Positions 33,721-41,982 of a stretch of DNA of 53,606 nt are shown one piece after another. Both the position numbers and the translations under genes were made by a program. The notes beneath the pieces are model-generated. The model ran no database searches. It worked only from the letters and a program-made list of their open reading frames with translations, and was not told the origin of the DNA. How positions within the stretch are numbered: the stretch's first letter is position 1; the number at the start of each line of letters is the position of its first letter. This DNA comes from Bacteroidales bacterium. Its GTDB lineage: Bacteria > Bacteroidota > Bacteroidia > Bacteroidales > UBA12170. The stretch lies in contig JAFGAK010000107.1 in NCBI GenBank assembly GCA_016933745.1, forward strand, positions 1 through 53,606, written 5' to 3'.

Positions 33721-34386
33721 TTAAAAGTATATTTCGGCAATAATTTTATTGTATGCAACACCTCTATTTATTAATATATCTCTCACATCTACAATCAATT
33801 GTGAGCTTCCGCATATATAATAGTTCTTATCTGTAGGCAAATATTCTAGGTTCTCTAAATAAGTAGTAAGACGATCGGGATATATTCCTTCTTGCTTTAA
33901 TACAGATGAACATTGTATGTAATTTCCATCTAATAACGCTCTAATTCGATCTGCAAAATAAAACGATTCCTTGCTTCTTCCTCCGTGAATCAATGTTTTA
34001 TTTTTTCCCATTCCTGATTCCAACATCGAGATAAATGGTGCAATTCCTGTTCCTGCAGCTATCCACCAATCGTTTTCCAAAGTTCCGTAGAAAGAACCAA
34101 ATGGTTTGGAAATATAGACCGTTTGTCCCGCTTTTAACTCAGCTAACTTTGGAGTTAAAAAACCTTCGGTTTGAATATTGAATAAAATTCGATATTCGTT
34201 TTGAGTATTACCACTTGCAATACTGTACAATCGAAAGGGTTCATTTGGATTCAAAGCGAGCGCCACCATTTGTCCCGGGCGGAAATCTTCTGTCCTTGAA
34301 AATGAAAGCACAAACACATGCTTCGCTATTTCAATCGAAGATAAGAGTGTTGTTTTTTGAAGTGCTATTTTTTCGGCTTTGCCCAA
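33721..34386 (-). CDS. Ferredoxin-NADP reductase-family flavin oxidoreductase
   Basis: A 221-residue FNR-type protein, beginning with a TTG codon because no ATG exists before residue 40. FAD domain about 1-95 with PFRLYSIAS (R-x-Y-S flavin motif) and the KPFGSF loop. NAD(P) domain about 100-215 with WIAAGTGIAPFISML and YYICGSSQLIVDV. The last residues end in an aromatic (IAEIYF), as in ferredoxin/flavodoxin reductases. It likely passes electrons between NAD(P)H and a ferredoxin or flavodoxin. It lies immediately before rlmN, which needs reduced flavodoxin or ferredoxin to work; it could supply that electron (inference). Confidence 0.85.
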   Translation of the reverse strand: MGKAEKIALQKTTLLSSIEIAKHVFVLSFSRTEDFRPGQMVALALNPNEPFRLYSIASGNTQNEYRILFNIQTEGFLTPKLAELKAGQTVYISKPFGSFYGTLENDWWIAAGTGIAPFISMLESGMGKNKTLIHGGRSKESFYFADRIRALLDGNYIQCSSVLKQEGIYPDRLTTYLENLEYLPTDKNYYICGSSQLIVDVRDILINRGVAYNKIIAEIYF

Positions 34387-34403
34387 GAGAACTTATTTTT
34401 TTG

Positions 34404-34411
34404 CAAAAATA
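34404..34411 (-). promoter_or_regulatory. -7 box of the reductase-rlmN operon
   Basis: Minus-strand TATTTTTG, matching TAnnTTTG. It lies 18 bp upstream of the TTG start at 34386 and supports that start. Confidence 0.5.
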
Positions 34412-34437
34412 CAGAAAGCAAGTTGAATTCTGTTCAA

Positions 34438-34471
34438 CAAAAAATGCATCACCCAAAAGGCAATGCATTTT
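34438..34471 (-). terminator. Terminator after the Cys/Met lyase gene
   Basis: A 9-bp stem AAAATGCAT / ATGCATTTT with a 13-base loop, followed on the minus strand by a short T run. It lies 19 bp past the stop of the gene at 34490. Confidence 0.65.
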
Positions 34472-34489
34472 ATTTATTTTAGATCCGAA

Positions 34490-35671
34490 TTAAATTTGAG
34501 CAAGAGCTTGATCGAGATCAGCAATGATATCTTCTACATCTTCGATACCAACCGCCAAACGAATTAATCCTTTGGTAATACCACCTTCCAGCTGTTTTTG
34601 ATCACTCAATTTTGAATGAGTCATGCTAGCAGGATGCTGAATAAGCGTTTCTATTCCACCCAAAGAAACAGCGAGTAATGCCATTTTTACGGAATTCATA
34701 ACTGTTTTTCCACTAACCAAACCACCTTTTACTTCGAAAGAAATCATGGTTCCAGGACCTTCCATTTGTTCTAAACCCAATTGATATTGCGGATGAGATT
34801 TTAAACCAGGATAACGCACCCATTCTACTTTTGGATGATTTTCGAGAAAATCTGCCACTTTGATCGCATTTTCTTGAGCACGCTCAATACGTATAGCCAG
34901 TGTTTTTAATCCTCTACGTGTTAACCAAGCTTGGTGAGGATCCATATTGCAACCAATATTCATCATTACCGGCTTGAGTAATTTATAATCTTCTTCTGTT
35001 TTAGTAACAACCATTCCGGCAACAATATCCGCATGGCCATTGATAAATTTAGTCATCGAATGAAGCACAATATCAGCACCCAAATCCAAAGGTTTTTGTA
35101 AATAGGGCGAACAAAAGGTGTTATCAACAACTAATTTTAAATTATGCTCTTTGGCTATTTTAGCCATCGCTTTTAAATCCGTAATTCCGATCGTTGGATT
35201 GGCAGGAGTTTCAACATAAAGCACTTTGGTATTCGGTTTAATCGCTTTCAAAACATTGTTGATATCCGTGGCATCTACATAGGTAGATTCTACTTTAAAT
35301 TTCGGATACAAACTTTCCATGATGCTTCTGGATGGACCATAAACAGCGTTATGACTAACCATATGATCACCAGCACTTAACAACCCTAAATAAACAATAT
35401 TTACAGCAGCCATTCCGGAAGAAGTTGCAATGCCACCAAATCCATTTTCCAATTCAGCGACTGTTTTTTCTAATTCAGCGATATTTGGATTTCCAAGTCG
35501 AGTATAAATATAACCATCGCTTTCGCCTGCAAAACATGCTGCGCCATGATCTGCACTTTGAAAAGAAAAAGTAGATGTTTGATAAATTGGTGTTACTGCA
35601 CTTCCATTTACATCGTGAAATCCACCACCATGGATTAATTTTGAGTTGAAACCTACATTTTTAGTATCCAT
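34490..35671 (-). CDS. Cys/Met-metabolism PLP enzyme (methionine gamma-lyase or cystathionine gamma-lyase/synthase type)
   Basis: A 393-residue enzyme of normal length for the cystathionine gamma-synthase family. Lys208 in HSMTKFINGHADIVAG is the PLP-binding lysine. YTRLGNPN, ATSSGMAA and VDNTFCSP are shared motifs. At the substrate site, methionine gamma-lyases usually have YGCT; here it reads YGPS (Tyr111, Pro113). The Cys linked to methionine specificity is therefore missing, and the substrate stays open among methionine, cystathionine and O-acylhomoserine. It is a single gene with its own promoter and terminator. Confidence 0.85.
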   Translation of the reverse strand: MDTKNVGFNSKLIHGGGFHDVNGSAVTPIYQTSTFSFQSADHGAACFAGESDGYIYTRLGNPNIAELEKTVAELENGFGGIATSSGMAAVNIVYLGLLSAGDHMVSHNAVYGPSRSIMESLYPKFKVESTYVDATDINNVLKAIKPNTKVLYVETPANPTIGITDLKAMAKIAKEHNLKLVVDNTFCSPYLQKPLDLGADIVLHSMTKFINGHADIVAGMVVTKTEEDYKLLKPVMMNIGCNMDPHQAWLTRRGLKTLAIRIERAQENAIKVADFLENHPKVEWVRYPGLKSHPQYQLGLEQMEGPGTMISFEVKGGLVSGKTVMNSVKMALLAVSLGGIETLIQHPASMTHSKLSDQKQLEGGITKGLIRLAVGIEDVEDIIADLDQALAQI

Positions 35672-35703
35672 CCTGTAATTTTTAAATGTTATTAACTGAT
35701 AAA

Positions 35704-35711
35704 CAAATATA
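35704..35711 (-). promoter_or_regulatory. -7 box of the Cys/Met lyase gene
   Basis: Minus-strand TATATTTG, 32 bp before the ATG at 35671. Confidence 0.55.
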
Positions 35712-35732
35712 TAAACTTCTCCAATATGTTTC

Positions 35733-36605
35733 TTACACTTTATCCAAAATCAATCGATTCCAAACTGTGTGTAATGTTTTACTCAAATCGGAATCAGGTG
35801 CAAATTCGATAAGCGTCTTTTGATTTACCATGGCATCTACAAATGATCGGTTGAAAGGAATTTTAGCAAGTACCTCCATTTCATTTGCGATGCATAATTG
35901 TTCAATACGATTACTTATTTCATCGTTCAAGTCGCTTTTATTGATCAATACATAAGATTTCAATTTAAAGCCTTTTGCAAGTTCGATCAGGCGATTCAAA
36001 TCGTGCATTCCAGAAAGTGTTGGTTCGGTTACCATCAAAGCAATATCGATTCCTGTTAAAGTAGAAATTACCGGACAACCTATTCCTGGAGGGCCATCAA
36101 TCAAAACAATATCCAAATTTTTCTCTTGGGCTATTTTTTTTGCTCGATCGCGAATTTGAGTGACGAGTTTTCCCGAATTATCTTCTCCTATTCCCAATTT
36201 AGCGTGTACCATGGGTCCAAAACGAGTATTTGATTCAAACCAATTGCTATTAAAATTTTCCTCCATTTGAATTGCTTTCTCTGGGCAAGCCAACTCACAT
36301 AAGCGACAACCATCGCATGAAAATTCCGAAATTGTGGTTTGTTCTTCAATCAAACGAATGGCATCAAAGCGACATAAATCGATACAAACACCACAATTGG
36401 TACAAGTTTCTTGATTGATAACAGCAATTTCGCCACCTTTGTATCTATGTTTTATCTCTATTGTTGGATTCGTAACTAAAAACAAATCGGCTGCATCTAC
36501 ATCGCAATCCACTAAAATTTTACTCTTTGCAATGGCAGCAAAAGCAGACGTAATACTTGTTTTGCCGGTTCCTCCTTTTCCGCTAACGATGGCTATCTGT
36601 TTCAT
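35733..36605 (-). CDS. MinD/Mrp-type P-loop ATPase with inserted ferredoxin domain (copy 2)
   Basis: A 290-residue ATPase. The deviant Walker A motif SGKGGTGKTS (about residues 8-17) is at the N-terminus. Residues about 60-115 are an inserted two-cluster ferredoxin (CTNCGVCIDLCRF and CDGCRLCELACP), and the switch region contains LIDGPPGIGCPV. This is the COG1149 architecture. It probably uses ATP to move or assemble an Fe-S or metal centre; members sit next to NifX-like proteins in anaerobes. It overlaps the start of its paralogue's end by 23 nt. Last gene of the DUF134 operon. Confidence 0.9.
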   Translation of the reverse strand: MKQIAIVSGKGGTGKTSITSAFAAIAKSKILVDCDVDAADLFLVTNPTIEIKHRYKGGEIAVINQETCTNCGVCIDLCRFDAIRLIEEQTTISEFSCDGCRLCELACPEKAIQMEENFNSNWFESNTRFGPMVHAKLGIGEDNSGKLVTQIRDRAKKIAQEKNLDIVLIDGPPGIGCPVISTLTGIDIALMVTEPTLSGMHDLNRLIELAKGFKLKSYVLINKSDLNDEISNRIEQLCIANEMEVLAKIPFNRSFVDAMVNQKTLIEFAPDSDLSKTLHTVWNRLILDKV

Positions 36606-37470
36606 TTAAATTTTGTTTTACTTTTTCAAACAATTGCAAATATTTAGCATTTAGCTCTGGAAATTCATCGACCATAATTTTACCTTCTGAATAAATTTTA
36701 GCGAGGGTTTTATCGAATGGTATTTCCATTAATAGTTCGATGTTTTCATCGGCGAGGTATTTATAAATGGTTTTGTCGCCGAGGCCAGATCGGTTAATAA
36801 CTACACCAAACTTCCCGCCCAATTTCCGCATGGTTTCTACCATTAATTTAAGATCATTTACACCAAAGGGCGTTGGTTCTGTAACCAAAATAGTGTAATC
36901 TACATCTTTAATGGTTTCCATTACCGGACAAGAAGTTCCAGGAGGAGCATCAATGATTCGAAGTGCATTGGAATCTGTTGATTTAAGCGTTTTCCCAATG
37001 ACCGGGACGGCTAATGCAGCACCAATTTCTATTCTACCCTCTATCAATTCTGCTTGATCAGCTAATTCATAGCGATTCACTTGACCAAGTTTTTTGTCCT
37101 TTTCAACAATGATATCCTCCTGTTTACAAGCATAAGAACAAGCGCCGCAGCCGTGACATAAATCTTCTAAAACAGCAATATGAGAAATCGATTTTACAAA
37201 AAGGATGGCATTGTATGCACATGCCGATGCGCAATCGCCACAATACAAACAATTTTCTTTATCAATAACCGGAATTTTGATATTGACATCGTCTTCCGAT
37301 ACGAGTTTTCCATTCGTAAACAATTGCAAATTAGGTTCTTCCACATCGCAATCTACCAATTGAATTTTTTGATTTAAGCTTTTTTGCAGCGCATAAAACA
37401 AATTGAGAGAAACCGTTGTTTTTCCGGTTCCTCCTTTTCCACTTGCAACAGCAATTTTATAATTCACCAT
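36583..37470 (-). CDS. MinD/Mrp-type P-loop ATPase with inserted ferredoxin domain (copy 1)
   Basis: A 295-residue paralogue of the next gene with the same order: Walker A ASGKGGTGKTT, inserted ferredoxin with CLYCGDCASACAY and CHGCGACSYACK, then IIDAPPGTSCPV and VTEPTPFGVNDL. The pair probably works as a heterodimer, as ParA/MinD-type ATPases dimerise across the nucleotide (inference). It starts within the stop of the upstream NifX-like gene (1-nt overlap). Confidence 0.9.
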   Translation of the reverse strand: MVNYKIAVASGKGGTGKTTVSLNLFYALQKSLNQKIQLVDCDVEEPNLQLFTNGKLVSEDDVNIKIPVIDKENCLYCGDCASACAYNAILFVKSISHIAVLEDLCHGCGACSYACKQEDIIVEKDKKLGQVNRYELADQAELIEGRIEIGAALAVPVIGKTLKSTDSNALRIIDAPPGTSCPVMETIKDVDYTILVTEPTPFGVNDLKLMVETMRKLGGKFGVVINRSGLGDKTIYKYLADENIELLMEIPFDKTLAKIYSEGKIMVDEFPELNAKYLQLFEKVKQNLNETDSHR

Positions 37471-37811
37471 TAATGATCACAATAATTTGCACCTTTTTCT
37501 AGGCGATTCTTAACTAAATCTAAGGCCAAATCTCGAGCAGGTTTTTGCATAACACCAACGAAAACATTGATTCCGTTATTTAAAAACAATTGAATCGCAC
37601 GTTGACCCATGCCACCCGAAACTATATCCGTTGCTCCTAATTGATGTAACCATGCAGGAAGCACACCAGGTTCGTGAGGAGGAGGAGTTAATAATTCTTC
37701 ACTAAGAATATTTTCGCCTTCCATTGTTACAAGGGCAAACTGAGGTGCATGACCAAAATGACCAGTCATAATTCCGTTTTCTACCGGAACAGCAATAATC
37801 TTTTTTTCCAT
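37470..37811 (-). CDS. NifB/NifX-family iron-molybdenum cofactor-binding-like protein
   Basis: Encodes 113 residues from the ATG at 37811; the frame is open from a TTG at 37838. The RNase H-like NifX fold is visible: IIAVPVENGIMTGHFGHAPQFAL at the start, LHQLGATDIVSGGMGQRAIQLF in the middle, and a C-terminal His/Cys pair (NYCDH). GHFGHA is the typical metal or cofactor contact. Proteins of this family carry iron-sulfur or heterometal cofactors; outside nitrogen fixers their cargo is unknown. Nothing nearby suggests nitrogenase. Confidence 0.88.
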   Translation of the reverse strand: MEKKIIAVPVENGIMTGHFGHAPQFALVTMEGENILSEELLTPPPHEPGVLPAWLHQLGATDIVSGGMGQRAIQLFLNNGINVFVGVMQKPARDLALDLVKNRLEKGANYCDH

Positions 37812-37844
37812 TGATTTGTGTAAATTAGAGTTATTCAATTCGTT

Positions 37845-38108
37845 TTATTTATTTCTTCGACCTAAACCATTTCTAAGTCCTAATCCGAGACCTTTTCCAT
37901 TACCGCGTCCAAAACCCTGTCCGCGTCTTTGTTGAAAATCCTCTTCTGATTGCTGTGTTGCAGCAAATCGATTTCGACCAAATCCCTGACCTCTTCCTCT
38001 CAAAGACGATTCCGTTTCATTGGTACTTTGAGGAGCTCTGCAATTACCGGCACCTCTTCCTGTTCTTGGTCCTTCATTATTCGGACCTTTGTGATTTAAT
38101 CCGGGCAT
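37845..38108 (-). CDS. Gly/Arg-rich DUF5320-like small protein
   Basis: An 87-residue low-complexity protein. It begins MPGLNHKGPNNEGPRTGRG, matching the start of the DUF5320-type proteins that accompany NifX-like and Fe-S ATPase genes, with a single Cys in GAGNCRAP. The rest is Gly/Arg/Gln-rich, with repeated RGQGFGR units. Function unknown; the companion role in metal-cluster handling is drawn only from context. It sits between the two NifX-like genes with gaps of 4 and 33 bp. Confidence 0.75.
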   Translation of the reverse strand: MPGLNHKGPNNEGPRTGRGAGNCRAPQSTNETESSLRGRGQGFGRNRFAATQQSEEDFQQRRGQGFGRGNGKGLGLGLRNGLGRRNK

Positions 38109-38112
38109 AACT

Positions 38113-38433
38113 TTATTTTTTTATGTTTTCTAAAAGAATTTCTTCTACTGTTTTCTCCTCATTCGAATATAAAACCATTTCGATTCCAAACGAATCTAAG
38201 GCCGATTTGGCTTTTGGACCAAAATCTGATGATAATAGTTTATTTATCCCAAGTTCAGCAATTTGTTCCGCTGCTTTTGGTCCGGCTCCACCGTCCGCAT
38301 CTTTAGCTTTATTTTCATAGAAATTAAATGCTTTGGTATCCGTATCGTAAACGGCAAAATTTGCGCCACGACCAAAGCGAGGATCCATTTTTGATTTGGT
38401 ATTCTTTTCGAGTGATGTAACTGCTATTTTCAT
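38113..38433 (-). CDS. NifB/NifX-family protein (second copy)
   Basis: A 106-residue NifX-like protein: MKIAVTSLEKNTKSKMDPRFGRGANFAVYD is the characteristic opening with D-x-R-F-G-R, followed by GGAGPKAAEQIAELGINKLLSSDFGPKA. It is a distant paralogue of the protein at 37470. The gene begins 1 bp after the DUF134 stop and shares its transcript. Confidence 0.88.
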   Translation of the reverse strand: MKIAVTSLEKNTKSKMDPRFGRGANFAVYDTDTKAFNFYENKAKDADGGAGPKAAEQIAELGINKLLSSDFGPKAKSALDSFGIEMVLYSNEEKTVEEILLENIKK

Positions 38434-38434
38434 T

Positions 38435-39055
38435 TTACTTATTATTTTGGTTGTTTTTTATTTGTTTAATATTGAAATGATGAGCTGAATTTTCGCGGAT
38501 TAAATGAACATGACATTTTTGACAAAAGATAGATTTACAAGGAATACCAGCTAGATGTTGCTGTTTTCCTCCACAAGCGGGACAGATACAAAAGCCTAAA
38601 TCATCTTGAACAGCTTTTGGAGCTTCCGCTCTTCGAACGGGCTGATGCAAAGTTCCATTGATATGTTCAATTTTTTCTGATTTACAAACCGGACAAAACT
38701 TTCCGTTATTATGAGCTGATTCCCGAAATGTAGTATCGCAATCTAAACAACGAAACCACTCATGATCGAACTTAACATTGCCACCGGCTACATTTAATAA
38801 TAGATTATCGACCAAAGCTTTGGCAACTTTAGCCCGAGCAGTATCGTAAATACGAGTTAAGGTGGGTCTAGAAATATTCATGATTTCAGCTGCTTCTTCT
38901 TGAGACATCCCTTCATAGTCTGCCAAACGAATAGATTCGTATTCTTCAAATAAAAGCTGGACTCCTTTTTCTTCATCCAAATTCTGCCGAATAGGTCGAA
39001 AACCATAACCAACAGGTGGTGATTGCAATCGTCTTTGTCTTTTGGGTCGGGGCAT
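38435..39055 (-). CDS. DUF134 helix-turn-helix regulator with extra zinc-ribbon tail
   Basis: Encodes 206 residues from the ATG at 39055; the frame is open to a GTG at 39100, but that lies upstream of the predicted transcription start. Residues 1-85 match DUF134: MPRPKRQRRL, then a sigma-region-4-like HTH (MSQEEAAEIMNISRPTLTRIYDTARAKVAKAL, about 50-81 in total). The C-terminal half adds cysteine pairs (Cys103/106, Cys121/124, and Cys156-181 in several pairs) that look like zinc ribbons or redox sites. It probably represses its own operon by binding the palindromes at its promoter (inference). First gene of the operon DUF134-NifX-DUF5320-NifX-ATPase-ATPase. Confidence 0.88.
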   Translation of the reverse strand: MPRPKRQRRLQSPPVGYGFRPIRQNLDEEKGVQLLFEEYESIRLADYEGMSQEEAAEIMNISRPTLTRIYDTARAKVAKALVDNLLLNVAGGNVKFDHEWFRCLDCDTTFRESAHNNGKFCPVCKSEKIEHINGTLHQPVRRAEAPKAVQDDLGFCICPACGGKQQHLAGIPCKSIFCQKCHVHLIRENSAHHFNIKQIKNNQNNK

Positions 39056-39067
39056 ATTTAAATCTTT

Positions 39068-39083
39068 ATGAACATATGTTCGT
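39068..39083. promoter_or_regulatory. Operator O1 of the DUF134 operon
   Basis: ATGAACATATGTTCGT, a 16-bp palindrome with one departing base (core GAACATATGTTC is perfect). It covers the predicted transcription start. Confidence 0.75.
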
Positions 39084-39086
39084 TTG

Positions 39087-39094
39087 CAAAAGTA
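39087..39094 (-). promoter_or_regulatory. -7 box of the DUF134 operon, with matching -33 element
   Basis: Minus-strand TACTTTTG matches TAnnTTTG. A TTTG -33 element lies at 39115-39118, exactly 20 bp away, the usual Bacteroidota spacing. The two operators lie on either side of this box. Confidence 0.8.
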
Positions 39095-39110
39095 ATGCAC
39101 ATATGTTCAT
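39095..39110. promoter_or_regulatory. Operator O2 of the DUF134 operon
   Basis: ATGCACATATGTTCAT, the same palindrome as O1 with one different base in the other half. It fills the spacer between -33 and -7. Centre-to-centre distance to O1 is 27 bp. Confidence 0.75.
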
Positions 39111-39171
39111 TATGCAAATTTTAATGCACTTTTATTTGAAAATTAACGAAACAATAAACTGGGCTTATTGA

Positions 39172-41160
39172 TTAAACTCTTTCTTTGATAAGTCCTTTTC
39201 GGTAGGCAGCCAAAAGCATCAATAAATCTTGGACTTGCTCTTTTAATTCTGTTCCAATATCCGTATCAGCAACTCGTTTTCGTTTTGCATTTGTTTCCAC
39301 TATATGTCGAGCCGAAACAATATCGATGTTATTTTTAACAGCTTCTTCGATGGATTTAAAATGCTTATGATCAACCAAAACCAATCCGTAGGAATTGTAA
39401 ATGAGCGTATAACCTGATAATCCGGTTACTTTTTGATACGGAATGGACATGCCTCCGTCGATGACAAATAACTTTCCGTTTGCTTTGATCGGGCTTTCTC
39501 CTTTTACTGCCTTTACGGGAACGTGACCATTGATGATATGAGAAGTTTCCGGCACCAGACCAAACTCCTTAAATATCTGATTACAAGTTTCTTCTTGATC
39601 GCGAAATTTATAATATGGGTTTCTCTTTTCTTCGTGTGTGAATTTATCAGCAATAAAGTAACGTTCAAAGGTTGTCATTCTGTGCTTTCCAAATAGCGGC
39701 GAATTTGGGCCAGTCCATAAATACCACATATAGGCGGTATCAACCGGGTTTGAAGTTGATTTAGAACAAGTAAAATAAGCTCTCCTAGCAATGATATCCA
39801 GCTTATCCAAAAGCTCTTTTCCTCTGTAATTTTTACCTTCAATTTCCATTTCGAAAAAAGAGCCATCGTCATTCATAGGAATACAACCGTGATACATTAG
39901 ATTTGAATTGTAGGTTAAATACATACTTCCTTTTGCGTAAAGCACTTCGATGTGTTTTTGGAGTAATTCGCTATTTCTAAACGAAGACTGCAAACGATTC
40001 ATCAATTCATCTTCTGCTTCCGTTAATTTGAATGGATCTTTTGGATCGACTGTTGGGAAAAAAGTATCCAGCATTTCATAGCTTATTCCGTCGATAAGAA
40101 TTGTTCCTTCTTCAAAATTAACTTTATCTAGAAGTAAGCGATCTTCCATTCGAAATTGTGGGTTATTCCTAATTATTTCCGCTTCCAATTTAAATTGAAT
40201 AATTGCAATTGCTTTGTGCATTTGCTTTATCAATTCGATACTTTTTCCATTTCTATTTCCAACGCCTTTGGGTTCAAACACATCGGCCGGATCAATTCCG
40301 TAATATTCCATGGCGAAAGTGGCAAGTGGCAATAAATTGATTCCATAAGCATCTTCAATGGTATCGAGATTGACATAGCGAGCACTAATTCTTAAAACAG
40401 TTGCAATTAAAGCTTTACAACCTGCTGCAGCTCCCATCCAAATTACATCGTGATTACCCCACTGAATATCGACAGCATGATGATTCTGCAGGACATCCAT
40501 TACTTTTTCGGCTGATGGACCTCGATCGTAAATATCGCCAATTATATGTAAACGGTCGATCATTAATCGCTGAATAAAATGAGCTATTTCGATTACAAAT
40601 TCTTTCGCTCGATCAACTTCGATGATTGTCCGAATAATACCATTGTAGTACTCATGCTTTTCTTGTCCACTTTCATTTAGTAGCTCATCAATAATATAAG
40701 CATAATCTACCGGCATGGTTTTTCGCACTTTGGATCTGGTATATTTATAGCTAGCAGAACGAGCAAGAATAGCGAGTCGCTGCAAGGTAATCATATACCA
40801 TTCGTCGAGTTCGTCTTTTTCCTCCTTCAGGATCATTTCCATTTTTTCTTCCGGATAATAAACCAAAGTAGCCAAAGCGTCTTTTTCACTTTTGCGAAGA
40901 CTCATTCCAAAAACATCGTCGATTTTTCTCCGAACAACACCAGAAGCATTTCTTAGAACATGGGTAAATGTTTCATATTCACCATGAATATCTGTTAAAA
41001 AATGCTCCGTACTCTTAGGCAAACGCATAATTGCTTCTAGATTAATGATTTCCATACTTGCTTTTTGTATGCTCGGAAAATTATCGGCAAGTAATTCTAA
41101 ATAACGCTTTTCTTTAAGGAGTTCTTCGGTTGAAAATTCTCTACTTGAAATGGGGCTCAT
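39172..41160 (-). CDS. fbp: Fructose-1,6-bisphosphatase class III
   Basis: A 662-residue enzyme, the usual length for class III. The calcineurin-like metallophosphatase signatures are visible: IIGDIYDRGPSAEKVMD, QWGNHDVIWMGAA and IINGHVPVK, supplying the Asp/His/Asn metal ligands. It removes phosphate from fructose 1,6-bisphosphate in gluconeogenesis. This class is found in Firmicutes and Bacteroidota. Single gene, no partner; divergent from the unknown gene at 41276. Confidence 0.97.
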   Translation of the reverse strand: MSPISSREFSTEELLKEKRYLELLADNFPSIQKASMEIINLEAIMRLPKSTEHFLTDIHGEYETFTHVLRNASGVVRRKIDDVFGMSLRKSEKDALATLVYYPEEKMEMILKEEKDELDEWYMITLQRLAILARSASYKYTRSKVRKTMPVDYAYIIDELLNESGQEKHEYYNGIIRTIIEVDRAKEFVIEIAHFIQRLMIDRLHIIGDIYDRGPSAEKVMDVLQNHHAVDIQWGNHDVIWMGAAAGCKALIATVLRISARYVNLDTIEDAYGINLLPLATFAMEYYGIDPADVFEPKGVGNRNGKSIELIKQMHKAIAIIQFKLEAEIIRNNPQFRMEDRLLLDKVNFEEGTILIDGISYEMLDTFFPTVDPKDPFKLTEAEDELMNRLQSSFRNSELLQKHIEVLYAKGSMYLTYNSNLMYHGCIPMNDDGSFFEMEIEGKNYRGKELLDKLDIIARRAYFTCSKSTSNPVDTAYMWYLWTGPNSPLFGKHRMTTFERYFIADKFTHEEKRNPYYKFRDQEETCNQIFKEFGLVPETSHIINGHVPVKAVKGESPIKANGKLFVIDGGMSIPYQKVTGLSGYTLIYNSYGLVLVDHKHFKSIEEAVKNNIDIVSARHIVETNAKRKRVADTDIGTELKEQVQDLLMLLAAYRKGLIKERV

Positions 41161-41275
41161 AATTTTAGGCGGTTTTTCAGTGTTGATTTTATTAAGATGC
41201 CTTCACGAAGTGAAATAAATAAAGATTAACTTTACAAAGATGCTAATTTAAGTTTTTAATGCCAAATAAATACTC

Positions 41276-41953
41276 ATGAATATTCAATCTCAAAATTTAT
41301 TTAATAACCTGATTAACAAAGGAGTACTAAAGCAAAAAGTTTATACTAACACTTTAGAATCGATGCGCTTGTTTAAAAATGAAGTTCTCAAGCTAAAAGA
41401 TGAATACGATAAAATAGCCCAAGACGATCAAGTTGTATTTGAATTTACTGATCGGGGCGATTTTGAATTTGAATTGCAGTTTGCCGGCGACATTCTTGTT
41501 TTTTTGATGCACAGCAATGTTTTTGAAATTCCAAGACACGATGCAATACTTAACACAAGCTATTTAAAAGCCGATAAAACCCGATCGTATTGTGGTATCA
41601 TTCATATTTATAATTTTTTAGCAGATTCCTTTAAATACGATCGTGATAATGATTTAGGCTATTTGATAGGGCGGATTTTTGTGAATCACGAAATGCACTT
41701 CCATATAGAGGGGAAAAAAGAGATTGGCATGATTTACAATAATTTTGAACAGTCGGTTTTAAATGAGGAATCAGCGAGAGAAATTGTTTCTTCAGCAATT
41801 GTCTATACAATCAATTTTGATCTTCTTGTGCCGCCTTTCGAAGCCGTCAAAATGGTAAGTGTATTTGATATCAGAAAACATACGCAAAGTTTGTCTTTAC
41901 GCACCGCCAAACGTTTGGGCTATAAATATCAAGCAGATTCCAAAAACGAATAA
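41276..41953 (+). CDS. Conserved hypothetical protein of Bacteroidota type
   Basis: I do not recognise a characterised family. The 225-residue soluble protein has no signal peptide or membrane segment. An N-terminal helix region (about 1-50) is followed by an alternating strand pattern rich in aromatic and acidic residues (VVFEFTDRGDFEFELQFAGD, ILVFLMHSNVFEIP), then GYLIGRIFVNHEMHFHIEG and a helical C-terminus ending FDIRKHTQSLSLRTAKRLGYKYQ. A motif such as NHEMHFHIEGK could be a ligand or metal site, but this is speculation. Gene-like composition and uninterrupted length make it a real gene. Confidence 0.75.
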   Translation: MNIQSQNLFNNLINKGVLKQKVYTNTLESMRLFKNEVLKLKDEYDKIAQDDQVVFEFTDRGDFEFELQFAGDILVFLMHSNVFEIPRHDAILNTSYLKADKTRSYCGIIHIYNFLADSFKYDRDNDLGYLIGRIFVNHEMHFHIEGKKEIGMIYNNFEQSVLNEESAREIVSSAIVYTINFDLLVPPFEAVKMVSVFDIRKHTQSLSLRTAKRLGYKYQADSKNE

Positions 41954-41982
41954 AAAGGGATTGAAGATTTGGAAAAACCAAA

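Noticed and set aside
37470-38433. Nitrogen-fixation locus because of NifX-like genes
   Set aside because: No nifH, nifD, nifK or nifB-type radical SAM gene is present; NifX-like proteins with Fe-S ATPases occur widely without nitrogenase.
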